From an uncultured Pelagibacteraceae bacterium (GTDB lineage: Bacteria; Pseudomonadota; Alphaproteobacteria; Pelagibacterales; Pelagibacteraceae), in the NCBI GenBank assembly GCA_902550635.1, contig CACCZY010000004.1, forward strand, positions 1 through 55,785: a DNA stretch of 55,785 bases, given 5' to 3'. The translations under genes were made by a program, and so were the position numbers. The notes under the pieces were generated by a model. That model was given only the letters and a program-made list of their open reading frames with translations. It had not been told where the DNA came from and did not search any database. Below are positions 17,897-27,177 of the stretch, in pieces; position 1 is the first letter of the stretch, and each line of letters starts with the position of its first letter.

Positions 17897-19546
17897 ATGT
17901 CAAAAAATATTAGTAAATTATCCGGAAGAATAGGTTTGAAAGATAACCTTTTTCAAAAACTTTCCGAAAGATCTTTAAATTCAAAAAATGAAGATGGTTT
18001 AAAGGAGATAGCTGAAAAATATCATGTTGGAGTTTCAACTATATACGGAGCTGAAAGTTTTTATGAATTTTTACGACCAGAACATAGAGCAAAAAAAGCT
18101 TTTGTTTGTAATGGAAGTGCATGTATGTGTGCAGGATCACAGGATGGATTAAAAAAAAAATTACAAGAAAAACTTGGCAAAGATAAGGTGGGTGAAATGT
18201 TTTGTTTAGGTTATTGTTATGAAAATCACGCTTTTCACTACGATGGAGAAAATTATGCTGGTAAGGATATTAACGAAATAGACAAAATTATAAAAGGTGA
18301 AGAAATAATTCAAGAAAAGTTTTTTTCAAAAAGTTTTGCTACAACAAGTTTTTTAATGGATGATAAATTATCTGATCTTGAAAAGTTTAAAGATAATTTA
18401 AATAATATTTTAAAAACTGATAAAAAAGAAATAATCAAATTATTGTTATCTTCCAATCTTACAGGAAGAGGTGGTGCTGGTTTTCCAACAGGAATGAAAT
18501 GGGATTTTTGCAGCAAAACAAAATCAGATAAAAAGTATGTAATTTGTAATGCAGATGAAGGGGATTCTGGGGCTTTTTCTGATAGATATTTATTAGAAGA
18601 CCAACCTCTCAAGGTTATTTTTGGTATGGTAGTTTGTGGATATGTTATTGGAGGAGACGAAGGTGTGCTTTACATTAGAGGCGAATATCCAAAATCTATT
18701 GAAGCTTTAAACGGAAGTATTAATTCATTAAAAAAAGCAGGATTGCTAGGCAAAAATATTTTAGGATCTAATTTTTCATTTGATTTAAATATATGTATAG
18801 GACAAGGTGCATATATCTGTGGAGAAGAAACGGCGTTAATAGCATCTATAGAAGGTAGAAGAGCAGAAGTAGACGTGAGACCTCCTTTTCCAGTAACTGA
18901 AGGATTATATAAAAAACCTACTGTAGTAAACAATGTAGAAACGCTTGCTGCAGCAAGTGGAATTTTGATAAATGGTGCAGAAAAATTTGCTTCAGTTGGA
19001 AATAAAAAATCTGCAGGCACAAAACTTGTTTGCCTAGATAGTTTTTTTAATAAACCTGGTGTTTATGAAATTGATATGGGCACATCAATGAAAAAAGTAT
19101 TTTACGAGATTGGTGGTGGATTAAAAGAACCGGTTAAAGCATTTCAAATTGGGGGACCTTTGGGTGGTGTTGTGCCAATTAAAGAAATAGATAAACTAAA
19201 TTTAGATTTCCAAGAATTTACAAATGCGGGTTTTATGCTTGGTCATGCAAGCGTTGTGAGCATTCCAGAAAATTTTAGTATGGTAGATTATATTCATCAT
19301 CTTTTTGAATTTACAGCGGAAGAATCGTGTGGCAAATGTTTTCCGGGAAGACTCGGATCATACAGAGGTAAAGAAATGTTTGACCAAGTAAAAAATAAAT
19401 CTGCAAAAATACCTTTAAAATTGTTAAATGAACTTCTTGTTACTATGAAAAAAGGATGTTTATGTGCACTTTGTGGTGCGATTCCAACGCCAATTATGAA
19501 TATCTTAAAGTATTTTGGTGATGAAATGAAAGGTGATATAGTTTAA
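17897..19546 (+). CDS. fdsB: NAD-dependent formate dehydrogenase, NuoE-NuoF fusion subunit
   Basis: The 549-residue protein fuses a NuoE-like [2Fe-2S] domain (about residues 1-145; cysteines in CNGSACMCAG and CLGYCYE) to a NuoF-like domain (about 170-549). The latter holds the NADH/FMN sites GRGGAGFPTGMKW and CNADEGDSGAFSDR and the [4Fe-4S] ligands ESCGKCFPGR...CLCALCG. In soluble formate dehydrogenases (Fds type) the NuoE part is often a separate subunit, FdsG; here it is fused, which explains why no fdsG gene is present. It passes electrons from the catalytic subunit to NAD+. The catalytic subunit starts 8 bases downstream. Confidence 0.9.
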   Translation: MSKNISKLSGRIGLKDNLFQKLSERSLNSKNEDGLKEIAEKYHVGVSTIYGAESFYEFLRPEHRAKKAFVCNGSACMCAGSQDGLKKKLQEKLGKDKVGEMFCLGYCYENHAFHYDGENYAGKDINEIDKIIKGEEIIQEKFFSKSFATTSFLMDDKLSDLEKFKDNLNNILKTDKKEIIKLLLSSNLTGRGGAGFPTGMKWDFCSKTKSDKKYVICNADEGDSGAFSDRYLLEDQPLKVIFGMVVCGYVIGGDEGVLYIRGEYPKSIEALNGSINSLKKAGLLGKNILGSNFSFDLNICIGQGAYICGEETALIASIEGRRAEVDVRPPFPVTEGLYKKPTVVNNVETLAAASGILINGAEKFASVGNKKSAGTKLVCLDSFFNKPGVYEIDMGTSMKKVFYEIGGGLKEPVKAFQIGGPLGGVVPIKEIDKLNLDFQEFTNAGFMLGHASVVSIPENFSMVDYIHHLFEFTAEESCGKCFPGRLGSYRGKEMFDQVKNKSAKIPLKLLNELLVTMKKGCLCALCGAIPTPIMNILKYFGDEMKGDIV

Positions 19547-19554
19547 TAAAACTA

Positions 19555-22329
19555 ATGAGCTCAGAAAAAAGAAAAATTGCATATATTGATGGAAAACCCT
19601 ATGAAATAGGACCTAAACATACTTCAATTTTAAAATTTGTAAAAAGTTACATAGGAGAAAAAAAAGTTCCAACTTTATGTGACGATCCAAATTTGGCACC
19701 ATATGGTGCTTGTAGAGTTTGTTCAGTAGAAGTTGCTTTAGAAAAAGACGGACCAACAAAAGTAGTAGCATCTTGCCATACTCCTGTGGGTGAAAATCAA
19801 CATATTTTCACAAACAATGAGGACCTAAAAAATTTAAGAAAAAATATTGTAGAATTAGTTTTAACGGATCATCCAATGGAATGTGAGACATGTGAAGTTA
19901 ATAATAATTGTGAATTACAAACTGTTGCAAATGATCTTGGAATTAAAGATCACAGATACAATAATCCCAAACAAAATAAAGGTATTCCAAAAGATACTTC
20001 GCATTCTTATATGCGAATGAATTTAGATAATTGTATAAATTGTGGTAGATGTGTAAGGGCATGTGACGAAATTCAAGGATCATTTGTTCTTACAATGAGT
20101 GGTAGAGGTTTTGAGTCAAGAATAACAACAGATAATAACATGTTATTTGGAGACTCATCTTGTGTTTCATGTGGAGCATGTGCGCACACATGTCCTACTG
20201 ATGCAATTTCAGATGTATTTGCATCCAAATCAGCAGACTATGATGAAAAAGTAAGAACAACTTGTTCTTATTGCGGTGTAGGTTGTAACTTAGAAGCTTC
20301 AATTAAAGATGGCAAAGTAGTTTCTATAGATACTCCTAAGGAAACAGAGGTAAATGCTGGGCATACTTGTTTAAAAGGAAGATACGCATTTGGTTTTTAT
20401 GATCATAAAGATCGATTAAGATCACCATTAATTAAAAGAAATGGTAAATTCGAAGAAGCTTCTTGGGATGAAGCATATGATTATATAAAAAATAAACTCA
20501 ATAAAATAGTTAAAGAAAATGGTCCAGATGCAGTAGCTGGCATTTCATCTGCAAGATGCACAAATGAAGAAAATTATGTATTCCAAAAAATGATTAGAGC
20601 AGTAATTGGAACGAATAATATTGATTGTTGTGCAAGGATTTGTCATTCGCCAACAGCATGGGGCATGCAACAGACTTTTGGTACTGGAGCTGCAACAAAC
20701 TCTACTGAGGATATTTATCACGCAGATCTTTTCTTAGTTATTGGAGCAAATCCAACAAATGCTCACCCAGTTACAGGAGCAAAAATTAAACAACAAGTAA
20801 TGAAAGGTAAAAAACTTATTGTATTAGATCCTATTACGACAGATATTGCTAAGCTTGCTGATTATCATATTAGATTAAGACCAGGAACTAACGTCGCTGT
20901 TTTAAATATGATGCTTTACTACATTGTAACATCTAAACTATATAAAGAAGATTTTATTTTAAGCAGAACAGAAGGTTTTGAAAATTTTGTCAATGGAATA
21001 AAAAAATTAGATATAAATCAATTAGCCAAAGTAGCTGGAGTGGACAAACAACAAGTTAAGGAAGCAGCAATTGCTTATGCAACCGCAAAAAATTCAATGG
21101 AGTTTCACGGTCTTGGTGTTACTGAACACGAACAAGGATCAAAAACAGTTATGTTAATTGCTGACTTGGCAATGATAACTGGAAATATAGGAAGAAAAGG
21201 AGTTGGGGTTAATCCATTAAGAGGTCAAAATAATGTACAAGGTGCTGCCGACATGGGGTGTCAACCACATCAAGGAGCAGGTTATTTTCCCGTTGCTGAC
21301 AAAAAAATTCAAGATTTTTATACTGAAAAATACGGAGTTGTTCATCCAACAAAAGCTGGATTAAAAATACCTGAAATATTTGACGGTGCAATAAATAAAG
21401 AAGTAAAAGCTTTATGGATCATTGGTGAAGATGTTGTGCAAACAGACCCTAATAGTGCTCATGTTGCTCAAGCAATGAATGCATTAGATTTACTAGTAGT
21501 TCAAGAAATTTTTATGAGCGAAACAGCAAAACATGCTGACGTAGTTTTGCCGGGAACTACTTTCTTAGAAAAAGACGGTACCTTTACAAATACTGAAAGA
21601 AGAGTTCAAAGAGTTAATAAAGCTGCAGAGCCTCTTCCGGGAACAAAACCTGATGGTGTAATAGTAACTGATATGATGAAAAAACTTGGTTATGATCAAC
21701 CAACATACGATGCTGATCAAGTACTAGCTGAAATTGCAGACATAGTCCCTTTCTTCAAAGGTATAACAAGAGAAAGACTTGGTAAGCTAGGATTACAATG
21801 GCCTGTAAAAGAAGATGGAACTGATACAAAAATATTACATGAAAAAGAATTTAAATTAGGAAAAGGAAGAATTAAATATTTTGATTGGAAAGAAAGTAGT
21901 GAAGTAGAAAAGAATAAAAAAGACTATCCACTTATATTAACGACAAGTAGAGTATTACAACACTATAATGCTGCAACTATGACACGTAGAACTAGTAATA
22001 TTGAAATAGTAGATGAAGATATTTTGTTAATTCATCCAATAGATGCAAATAAGAGAGAATTAAACACTGGAGATGTCGCAAGACTCTACTCTGGTAGAGG
22101 TGAAGTTTCTTTAAAAGTTGAGGTTACAGACAAAGTTAAAGAAGGAGTGGTGTTTACCACCTTCCATTTCCCAGAACACATGGTAAATATGGTAACTGGA
22201 CATGGAAAAGATGAAGAGACTAAGTGTGCTGAATATAAAGTTTCTTCAGTAGAAGTTCAAAAAATCTCTAATATGTTTAAAACTGAAGTTGATACAAATA
22301 AAGATAGTGCAGAAGTTAAAAGAGCTTAA
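19555..22329 (+). CDS. fdsA: Formate dehydrogenase, molybdenum catalytic subunit
   Basis: The 924-residue protein oxidises formate to CO2. It has a NuoG-like N-terminus: a [2Fe-2S] domain (YGACRVCSVEV, ASCHTPV), a His/Cys cluster site (HPMECETCEVNNNCE) and two ferredoxin sites (CINCGRCVRAC, CVSCGACAHTC). The Mo-bis-MGD domain follows with its own cluster (CSYCGVGCNLE). The Mo ligand is a cysteine: Cys363 in ARICHSPT, encoded by TGT at 20641, so no selenocysteine is involved. It is the last gene of the NifU-HPP-fdhD-fdsB-fdsA operon and is convergent with the FAD oxidase 10 bases away. Confidence 0.95.
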   Translation: MSSEKRKIAYIDGKPYEIGPKHTSILKFVKSYIGEKKVPTLCDDPNLAPYGACRVCSVEVALEKDGPTKVVASCHTPVGENQHIFTNNEDLKNLRKNIVELVLTDHPMECETCEVNNNCELQTVANDLGIKDHRYNNPKQNKGIPKDTSHSYMRMNLDNCINCGRCVRACDEIQGSFVLTMSGRGFESRITTDNNMLFGDSSCVSCGACAHTCPTDAISDVFASKSADYDEKVRTTCSYCGVGCNLEASIKDGKVVSIDTPKETEVNAGHTCLKGRYAFGFYDHKDRLRSPLIKRNGKFEEASWDEAYDYIKNKLNKIVKENGPDAVAGISSARCTNEENYVFQKMIRAVIGTNNIDCCARICHSPTAWGMQQTFGTGAATNSTEDIYHADLFLVIGANPTNAHPVTGAKIKQQVMKGKKLIVLDPITTDIAKLADYHIRLRPGTNVAVLNMMLYYIVTSKLYKEDFILSRTEGFENFVNGIKKLDINQLAKVAGVDKQQVKEAAIAYATAKNSMEFHGLGVTEHEQGSKTVMLIADLAMITGNIGRKGVGVNPLRGQNNVQGAADMGCQPHQGAGYFPVADKKIQDFYTEKYGVVHPTKAGLKIPEIFDGAINKEVKALWIIGEDVVQTDPNSAHVAQAMNALDLLVVQEIFMSETAKHADVVLPGTTFLEKDGTFTNTERRVQRVNKAAEPLPGTKPDGVIVTDMMKKLGYDQPTYDADQVLAEIADIVPFFKGITRERLGKLGLQWPVKEDGTDTKILHEKEFKLGKGRIKYFDWKESSEVEKNKKDYPLILTTSRVLQHYNAATMTRRTSNIEIVDEDILLIHPIDANKRELNTGDVARLYSGRGEVSLKVEVTDKVKEGVVFTTFHFPEHMVNMVTGHGKDEETKCAEYKVSSVEVQKISNMFKTEVDTNKDSAEVKRA

Positions 22330-22339
22330 TATTTAAATA

Positions 22340-23443
22340 CTATAATACGTAAGGTTCTGGTCTAGCACTGCTTTTAAGAACTCTTTCTACAGCAAAAACA
22401 CTAATATCTATTGACTGATAAGATCCAGTTGTAATTAATTCTGTTAAAGCCCTTCCAATTCCTGGAGCTTGCATTAAACCTCTGCCAGTAAATCCAGAGG
22501 CCATGTAAACATTATCATACTTAGGGTGTTTTCCTACAACAGCATTATTATCCAACTTGTTACAATCATAATATCCTGCCCAACCTCCAGTTAATTTTAG
22601 TTCTTCAAAAGCTGGAATTCTTTTTGCAAGTGCTGGCCAAACTAATTCCTCAAAATCATTCCATGCAGGTTCAAGGTCTTTTGCATCAAATACAGATATC
22701 GGTGAACCAGCAAGATATTCTTTACCTTCTGGTCTCCAATAGACTCCCGTCGTTAAATCTCCAGTTAACGGCATTTCTGGAATATGTTTTGGGCACTTAA
22801 CTCTAAAAACTGTATGCTTTTGTGGCACCACAGGGATATCATTAAGTAGTTCTTTAGTCCAACATCCAGCAGCTGAGACTATTATTTTCGCTTTAATTTC
22901 AGAAATACTTTTAACTTCGCCTTTTATAAATTCAGCACCTAATTCAATTGCTTTACTCTTTAAAGCACCATGAAACATAAATGGATCAATCCATCCTTCG
23001 CTCTTATTGTCTGTATATGTTGCCGTTTCAATTCCTTCGTTATTAATATAGGGAAAAATATTTGATAATTCAGAACCTTTAATATTTTTAGTTCCAGCAT
23101 CACAAGCTCTATGATTTTCTAAAGCTCTGTATTGTTCTTCGGCATGTTCGGGTCCAAACATTAGTAAATATCCGTTTGGTACTATGCTTGCTGTAGGGTT
23201 AGGATTTTTTTTAGTTTTTAAGATTTCTGGTATTTGAGAAATAAATTCTCTTGCAAATTTACCTAGAAGAATGTTTTCTTTTTGATAAAATTGTCTTCTA
23301 AATCCTCCTAAAGATAATGGAAATGATGCTTTTTTATAAGTAGGATCTCTTTCTATAACTTTAACTTTTCTACCCTCTTTCGATAAAAAATAAGCTGTTG
23401 CAGCTCCTATTATTCCACCACCAACTATTACTATATCGTCCAT
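22340..23443 (-). CDS. FAD-dependent oxidoreductase (DadA/sarcosine oxidase-like)
   Basis: A 367-residue protein of the COG0665 group, which oxidises amino acids or N-methylated glycines. It starts MDDIVIVGGGIIGAATAYFL, the Rossmann FAD motif, and contains SLGGFRRQFYQKENI and the C-terminal GFTGRGLMQAPG. A longer reading frame begins 18 codons upstream, but that would overlap tspO; the ATG at 23443 puts the motif at the N-terminus and leaves a 2-base gap after tspO. Substrates such as sarcosine, glycine or D-amino acids are plausible given the glycine-centred metabolism nearby, but cannot be read off. Confidence 0.82.
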   Translation of the reverse strand: MDDIVIVGGGIIGAATAYFLSKEGRKVKVIERDPTYKKASFPLSLGGFRRQFYQKENILLGKFAREFISQIPEILKTKKNPNPTASIVPNGYLLMFGPEHAEEQYRALENHRACDAGTKNIKGSELSNIFPYINNEGIETATYTDNKSEGWIDPFMFHGALKSKAIELGAEFIKGEVKSISEIKAKIIVSAAGCWTKELLNDIPVVPQKHTVFRVKCPKHIPEMPLTGDLTTGVYWRPEGKEYLAGSPISVFDAKDLEPAWNDFEELVWPALAKRIPAFEELKLTGGWAGYYDCNKLDNNAVVGKHPKYDNVYMASGFTGRGLMQAPGIGRALTELITTGSYQSIDISVFAVERVLKSSARPEPYVL

Positions 23444-23445
23444 AT

Positions 23446-23913
23446 TTAGTTCAAAATTAATAAGCTTGAATTTAGAATTAGTGCATAAGCACACCAAAGT
23501 AAATAAGGAATCATCAAAATAAAACTTAAAGTGCTAATTTTTTTAAATCTCATCATTAAAAACATAATAAACAAAATGATAATTATAAGATTGATTAGTG
23601 CTAAAAAAATATTGTGAAATACAAAAAATATAATACTCCAAGTTGTATTAAAACATAAGTGTATTAGGTAGTAAAAAACTAAATTTACATCTTTGTAATT
23701 TTTATGCCATGCAGACCAAATTGCTATAGTCATAAATAAATACAAGGTAGTCCAAACAGGAGCAAATAACCAGTCCGGAGGATTAAAACTCGCTTTAGTT
23801 AATGTTGAATACCATGGTTCCTTGTACGTTATTGTCGCTATGCTACCAATAAAAGATGCTGAATACGTGATTAATGCAAAAATAAAAAAAGATAAAAATT
23901 TATTTTTTAACAT
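23446..23913 (-). CDS. tspO: TspO/MBR family tryptophan-rich sensory protein
   Basis: A 155-residue protein with five membrane helices and the family residues SFNPPDWLFAPVWTTLY and FNTTWSIIFF. TspO binds porphyrins and other tetrapyrroles in alphaproteobacteria and modulates stress or photosynthesis genes. It is directly upstream of the FAD oxidase gene on the same strand and divergent from an SDR gene, with only about 23 bases between the two starts, so their promoters must overlap. Confidence 0.9.
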   Translation of the reverse strand: MLKNKFLSFFIFALITYSASFIGSIATITYKEPWYSTLTKASFNPPDWLFAPVWTTLYLFMTIAIWSAWHKNYKDVNLVFYYLIHLCFNTTWSIIFFVFHNIFLALINLIIIILFIMFLMMRFKKISTLSFILMIPYLLWCAYALILNSSLLILN

Positions 23914-23936
23914 AATAATATATATATCATTTGATT

Positions 23937-24695
23937 ATGGTAGATAAAGTAATTTGGATAACGGGTGCAAGTAGCGGCATAGGTAAAGCTTTAGCAATTA
24001 AATTTGCAAAGAAAGGTTGGAAGGTTGCAATTTCTGCTAGAAGAGAAAATTTATTAAATGAAATTGCTAAAACTTATAATGATATTTTTCCTTATCCACT
24101 TGATGTAACTGACAGTAAGAAATGTGAATTAGTGTTTAACAGCATTAAAGAAAAATTTAAAAATGTTGATATATCAGTTTTTAGTACAGGAATACATGAT
24201 CCAAAATCTGAAAAATCACTAGACTTAAATAAAGTAAGACAAATAATGGAAGTAAATTTTTTTGGTACGATAAATTCTGTTAACGCTGTTTATAAATATT
24301 ATAAAGAAAGAAAATCTGGACAAATTTCAATTGTATCATCCGTTGCTGGATATAGAGGATTGCCCGCTGGTGGCGCATATTGTGCTTCTAAATCGGCCTT
24401 AACAAGCTTTACTGAAAGTCTAAATTTTGACATGAAAAGAAAAAATGTCAGAGTATCTCTTATAAGTCCTGGTTTTATTAAAACCCCAATGACGGATCAA
24501 AATGATTTTCCAATGCCAATGATCAAAACTCCAGAATTTGCAGCTGAAGAAATTTATAACGGATTAGTAAAAAAAAATGCTTTCGAAATTCATTTTCCAA
24601 AAAGTTTTACGTTTATAATGAAAATATTGCAAATACTTCCAAATTGGATTTATTTTAAATTAGTAGAAAAAGGAATGAAAAGAATAAAGTATTAA
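23937..24695 (+). CDS. Short-chain dehydrogenase/reductase
   Basis: A 252-residue classical SDR with TGASSGIGKA (NAD(P) binding, about residues 7-16), the catalytic serine region VSSVAGYRG, and the YCASK catalytic Tyr/Lys motif. A TTG two codons upstream is possible but the ATG at 23937 gives the normal short lead before the cofactor motif. In many marine proteobacteria an SDR of this kind sits with the DUF3833-Cfa-DUF1365-COG2907 group found next to it here; a role in fatty-acyl modification is therefore possible. Its end is 3 bases from the convergent DUF3833 gene. Confidence 0.88.
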   Translation: MVDKVIWITGASSGIGKALAIKFAKKGWKVAISARRENLLNEIAKTYNDIFPYPLDVTDSKKCELVFNSIKEKFKNVDISVFSTGIHDPKSEKSLDLNKVRQIMEVNFFGTINSVNAVYKYYKERKSGQISIVSSVAGYRGLPAGGAYCASKSALTSFTESLNFDMKRKNVRVSLISPGFIKTPMTDQNDFPMPMIKTPEFAAEEIYNGLVKKNAFEIHFPKSFTFIMKILQILPNWIYFKLVEKGMKRIKY

Positions 24696-24698
24696 TAA

Positions 24699-25235
24699 TT
24701 ATTCTTTTACAAAAAATACTGTAAGTTCAGCGACTTTAATTCGAAATTTACTCATAGTTGCTCTATTAATTGCAATTTTTTCATCTTGTTTAAATATCCA
24801 GTCATCAAAAGTAATTTTGATTTCTTTTCCTTTAACAGGCACTAATAAAACATATTCAAATTTAAATGCTGGGCCATAAGAATATCCTTTAGCTTTGCCA
24901 ACAACATCTTCTGCCGTTCCCTCATAGTGATGTTCGTCAATTTTATTAATTTTCCATTGTCGATTTTGGATTTCACCATCATTCCAGACAAATTTTTCAT
25001 CAAGAATTAATTGCTTTCCATCCCATTTGCCATTTAAATCAGCAGAAAACTGCCTTGTAACTTTTCCTGATCTGTTTTGCAAGATTCCCCAAGCTTTTAC
25101 ATTTCCTGATAAATATTCTTCGATAATTAGTCGGGGTTTTTGGTCTTTAAAATCAATTGGTTTCATATCATTTACTGTACAACTAGTTAACAAAATTAAA
25201 GTAACTAAAGCAAATATAAATTTTACTCTTTTCAT
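24699..25235 (-). CDS. DUF3833 lipoprotein
   Basis: A 178-residue protein with a lipoprotein signal, hydrophobic up to the lipobox LLTSC (Cys19), so it should be a lipid-anchored envelope protein. The body holds VWNDGEIQNRQWKI and EGTAEDVVGKAKG, typical of DUF3833. The function is unknown. It is the last gene of the minus-strand set with Cfa (overlap of 4 bases), DUF1365 and COG2907, a recurring association that points to a lipid-related role. Confidence 0.85.
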   Translation of the reverse strand: MKRVKFIFALVTLILLTSCTVNDMKPIDFKDQKPRLIIEEYLSGNVKAWGILQNRSGKVTRQFSADLNGKWDGKQLILDEKFVWNDGEIQNRQWKINKIDEHHYEGTAEDVVGKAKGYSYGPAFKFEYVLLVPVKGKEIKITFDDWIFKQDEKIAINRATMSKFRIKVAELTVFFVKE

Positions 25236-26407
25236 TTATTACACATCGAAAATTGTATTAAATCTATATTTTTAGATTTAAATCCTGCTTCACAGTATGA
25301 AAGATAAAATTCCCACATTTTTTTAAATGTTACATCAAAACCTTGATTTTTAATTAAATCCCACTTTTTATTAAATTCTTTTCTCCAAATTATCAATGTT
25401 TCAGAATAATGATTTGCATATGAATTAAATTCATTAAATTTTAAACCGTTTAAATCAGCATAGTTAAATAAACTTTTTTTTGATGGTAAAAAACCACCAG
25501 GAAAAATATATTTTTGAATAAAATCTTGTTTAGTTCTATATCTATCAAACAAACTATCGTCTATTGTAATGGCTTGAATACCTACTTTGCCATTTTCGGA
25601 AAGGTTATTTTTAATAGTTTTAAAGTAGCTTTCTAGATATTTTTGTCCTACAGCTTCTATCATTTCTATTGATGCAATTGAATTATATTTTCCTTTTAAA
25701 TCTCTATAATCCTTTATTTGTATATTTATTTTTTCATTAAGACCGGCTTTGTGAATTCTTTCTTTGGCATACTCAAATTGTTTTTGTGATATTGTAATAC
25801 AGTCTAGCTTGACATTATAATTTTTACCCAAATATTCTGCAAATCCTCCCCATCCACAACCTATTTCTAAAACTTTGCTATTTTCTTTTGGTTTTAAAAG
25901 GTTAATTAATTTTTGGTATTTATTATTTTGAGCTTCATGTAGATTTTGTTTATCATTATCAAATATTGCACTAGAGTAAGTTAAAGTTTTGTCTAGCCAT
26001 AAAGAAAAAAAATCATTTCCTAAATCATAATGCTTAGAAATATTTTTTTTGCTTCTTTTTTTAGTATTTTTCAAAAAAGTATTTTTGATAAAATTAATAA
26101 CTGGAAAATCTAATAAACCTGAAAATCTATGTATCAATTTTATATTTCTGGCTGTGATCTCAATTAAATTAGATAAATTGTCAGTCTCAAAATCTCCACG
26201 CATATATGCCTCTGCCATACCAATGCTACCCTTATTAATAACGTCGAGTGTAAAACCTGGTTTATTAATCTTAATATTCACTTTTAAAATTTCATTTTCT
26301 TTTCCAAAAGTATATTTGTCTCCATTAAAATTAGTTAAATAAATTCTGCCTTGTTTTATATTTTTAAGGGCTCCAAAGACTATTTTGTCTGCAAAGTTGC
26401 TTATCAT
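25232..26407 (-). CDS. cfa: Cyclopropane-fatty-acyl-phospholipid synthase family methyltransferase
   Basis: A 391-residue SAM-dependent enzyme that methylates unsaturated acyl chains of membrane lipids. The SAM site VLEIGCGWGGFAEYLG is near residue 180 and SIEMIEAVG near 245. The C-terminal YCEAGFKSKNIDLIQF contains the cysteine conserved in cyclopropane synthases. Homologues in this gene neighbourhood may instead make methylated or furan fatty acids. Its start overlaps the end of DUF1365 by 1 base and its end overlaps DUF3833 by 4. Confidence 0.9.
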   Translation of the reverse strand: MISNFADKIVFGALKNIKQGRIYLTNFNGDKYTFGKENEILKVNIKINKPGFTLDVINKGSIGMAEAYMRGDFETDNLSNLIEITARNIKLIHRFSGLLDFPVINFIKNTFLKNTKKRSKKNISKHYDLGNDFFSLWLDKTLTYSSAIFDNDKQNLHEAQNNKYQKLINLLKPKENSKVLEIGCGWGGFAEYLGKNYNVKLDCITISQKQFEYAKERIHKAGLNEKINIQIKDYRDLKGKYNSIASIEMIEAVGQKYLESYFKTIKNNLSENGKVGIQAITIDDSLFDRYRTKQDFIQKYIFPGGFLPSKKSLFNYADLNGLKFNEFNSYANHYSETLIIWRKEFNKKWDLIKNQGFDVTFKKMWEFYLSYCEAGFKSKNIDLIQFSMCNK

Positions 26408-27177
26408 TATCTATTCTCGATAGTTATATTATTTTTTATATTTAACTTTTTCTTAACTAAGTTAATTCCTTTAATCCATAATCTTAATGCTTCAAAATGT
26501 ATCGCGGCAATGATTTTAAAAGTCATCAAAGGGTGTTTTAAATAGGAAAAAAATAGGTTTTTGGCAGATAATTCGGACCTTGTTCCATCTTGAGATGCAT
26601 ACAAAAGTTTCCCTGTCTGGTCTCTTTGATCAATAATTACAGATAGTTTATTTCCTGGCTCTAAAACTTTAAAAAAATATTCTGAAGATAAATCCATAAA
26701 AGGTGATACATAAAATTTTTTTGCGCAATGATTTTTGATTAGTTTATTATTAGCATCAACTTTGAAAACATATGTGTGTTGCTCACCAAATGTATTTTTA
26801 ACTTCATAAAGAATTGCTAACAAGGATGAATTTCTCTTATAAACGAAAAAAATACTTAGAGGATTAAAAACATAGCCTAAAATCCTTGGATAACATAAAA
26901 GTTTTATTTTTATTTCATTTGTGTCTATGCCTAGAGAATTTAAATTTCTTTTAACCCAATATTTTAAAGAAGAACCGTCCCTATCACCGTGGTCATTGTC
27001 GAAAAAACTTATTAAATTGATTTTATTATATGAAAAAAAGGGTATTTTTTTTTCTATTTCTTCTATTTCTGAAAGATCAATAAAAAGTGAAAATACATTG
27101 TACTTAAAAGAATGTTCTTTTGGTTTGAATCTTTTGTGAATTACCTGACCAGTATAAATAAAAGATTCTTTAATCAT
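26407..27177 (-). CDS. DUF1365 family protein
   Basis: A 256-residue protein starting with the family signature IYTGQVIHKRFKPKEHSF and containing PRILGYVFNPLSIFFVY. DUF1365 members are nearly always next to a COG2907 flavoprotein and a cyclopropane synthase-type enzyme, as here. The biochemical role is not settled; involvement in acyl-chain modification is inferred from context. It overlaps the upstream flavoprotein gene by 8 bases. Confidence 0.88.
   Translation of the reverse strand: MIKESFIYTGQVIHKRFKPKEHSFKYNVFSLFIDLSEIEEIEKKIPFFSYNKINLISFFDNDHGDRDGSSLKYWVKRNLNSLGIDTNEIKIKLLCYPRILGYVFNPLSIFFVYKRNSSLLAILYEVKNTFGEQHTYVFKVDANNKLIKNHCAKKFYVSPFMDLSSEYFFKVLEPGNKLSVIIDQRDQTGKLLYASQDGTRSELSAKNLFFSYLKHPLMTFKIIAAIHFEALRLWIKGINLVKKKLNIKNNITIENR

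Noticed and set aside
20641-20643. Selenocysteine in formate dehydrogenase
   Set aside because: The Mo-ligand codon is TGT (cysteine), and there is no in-frame TGA in the gene.
23444-23497. Longer start of the FAD oxidoreductase at 23497
   Set aside because: It would put 18 non-family residues before the FAD motif and overlap tspO; the ATG at 23443 fits better.
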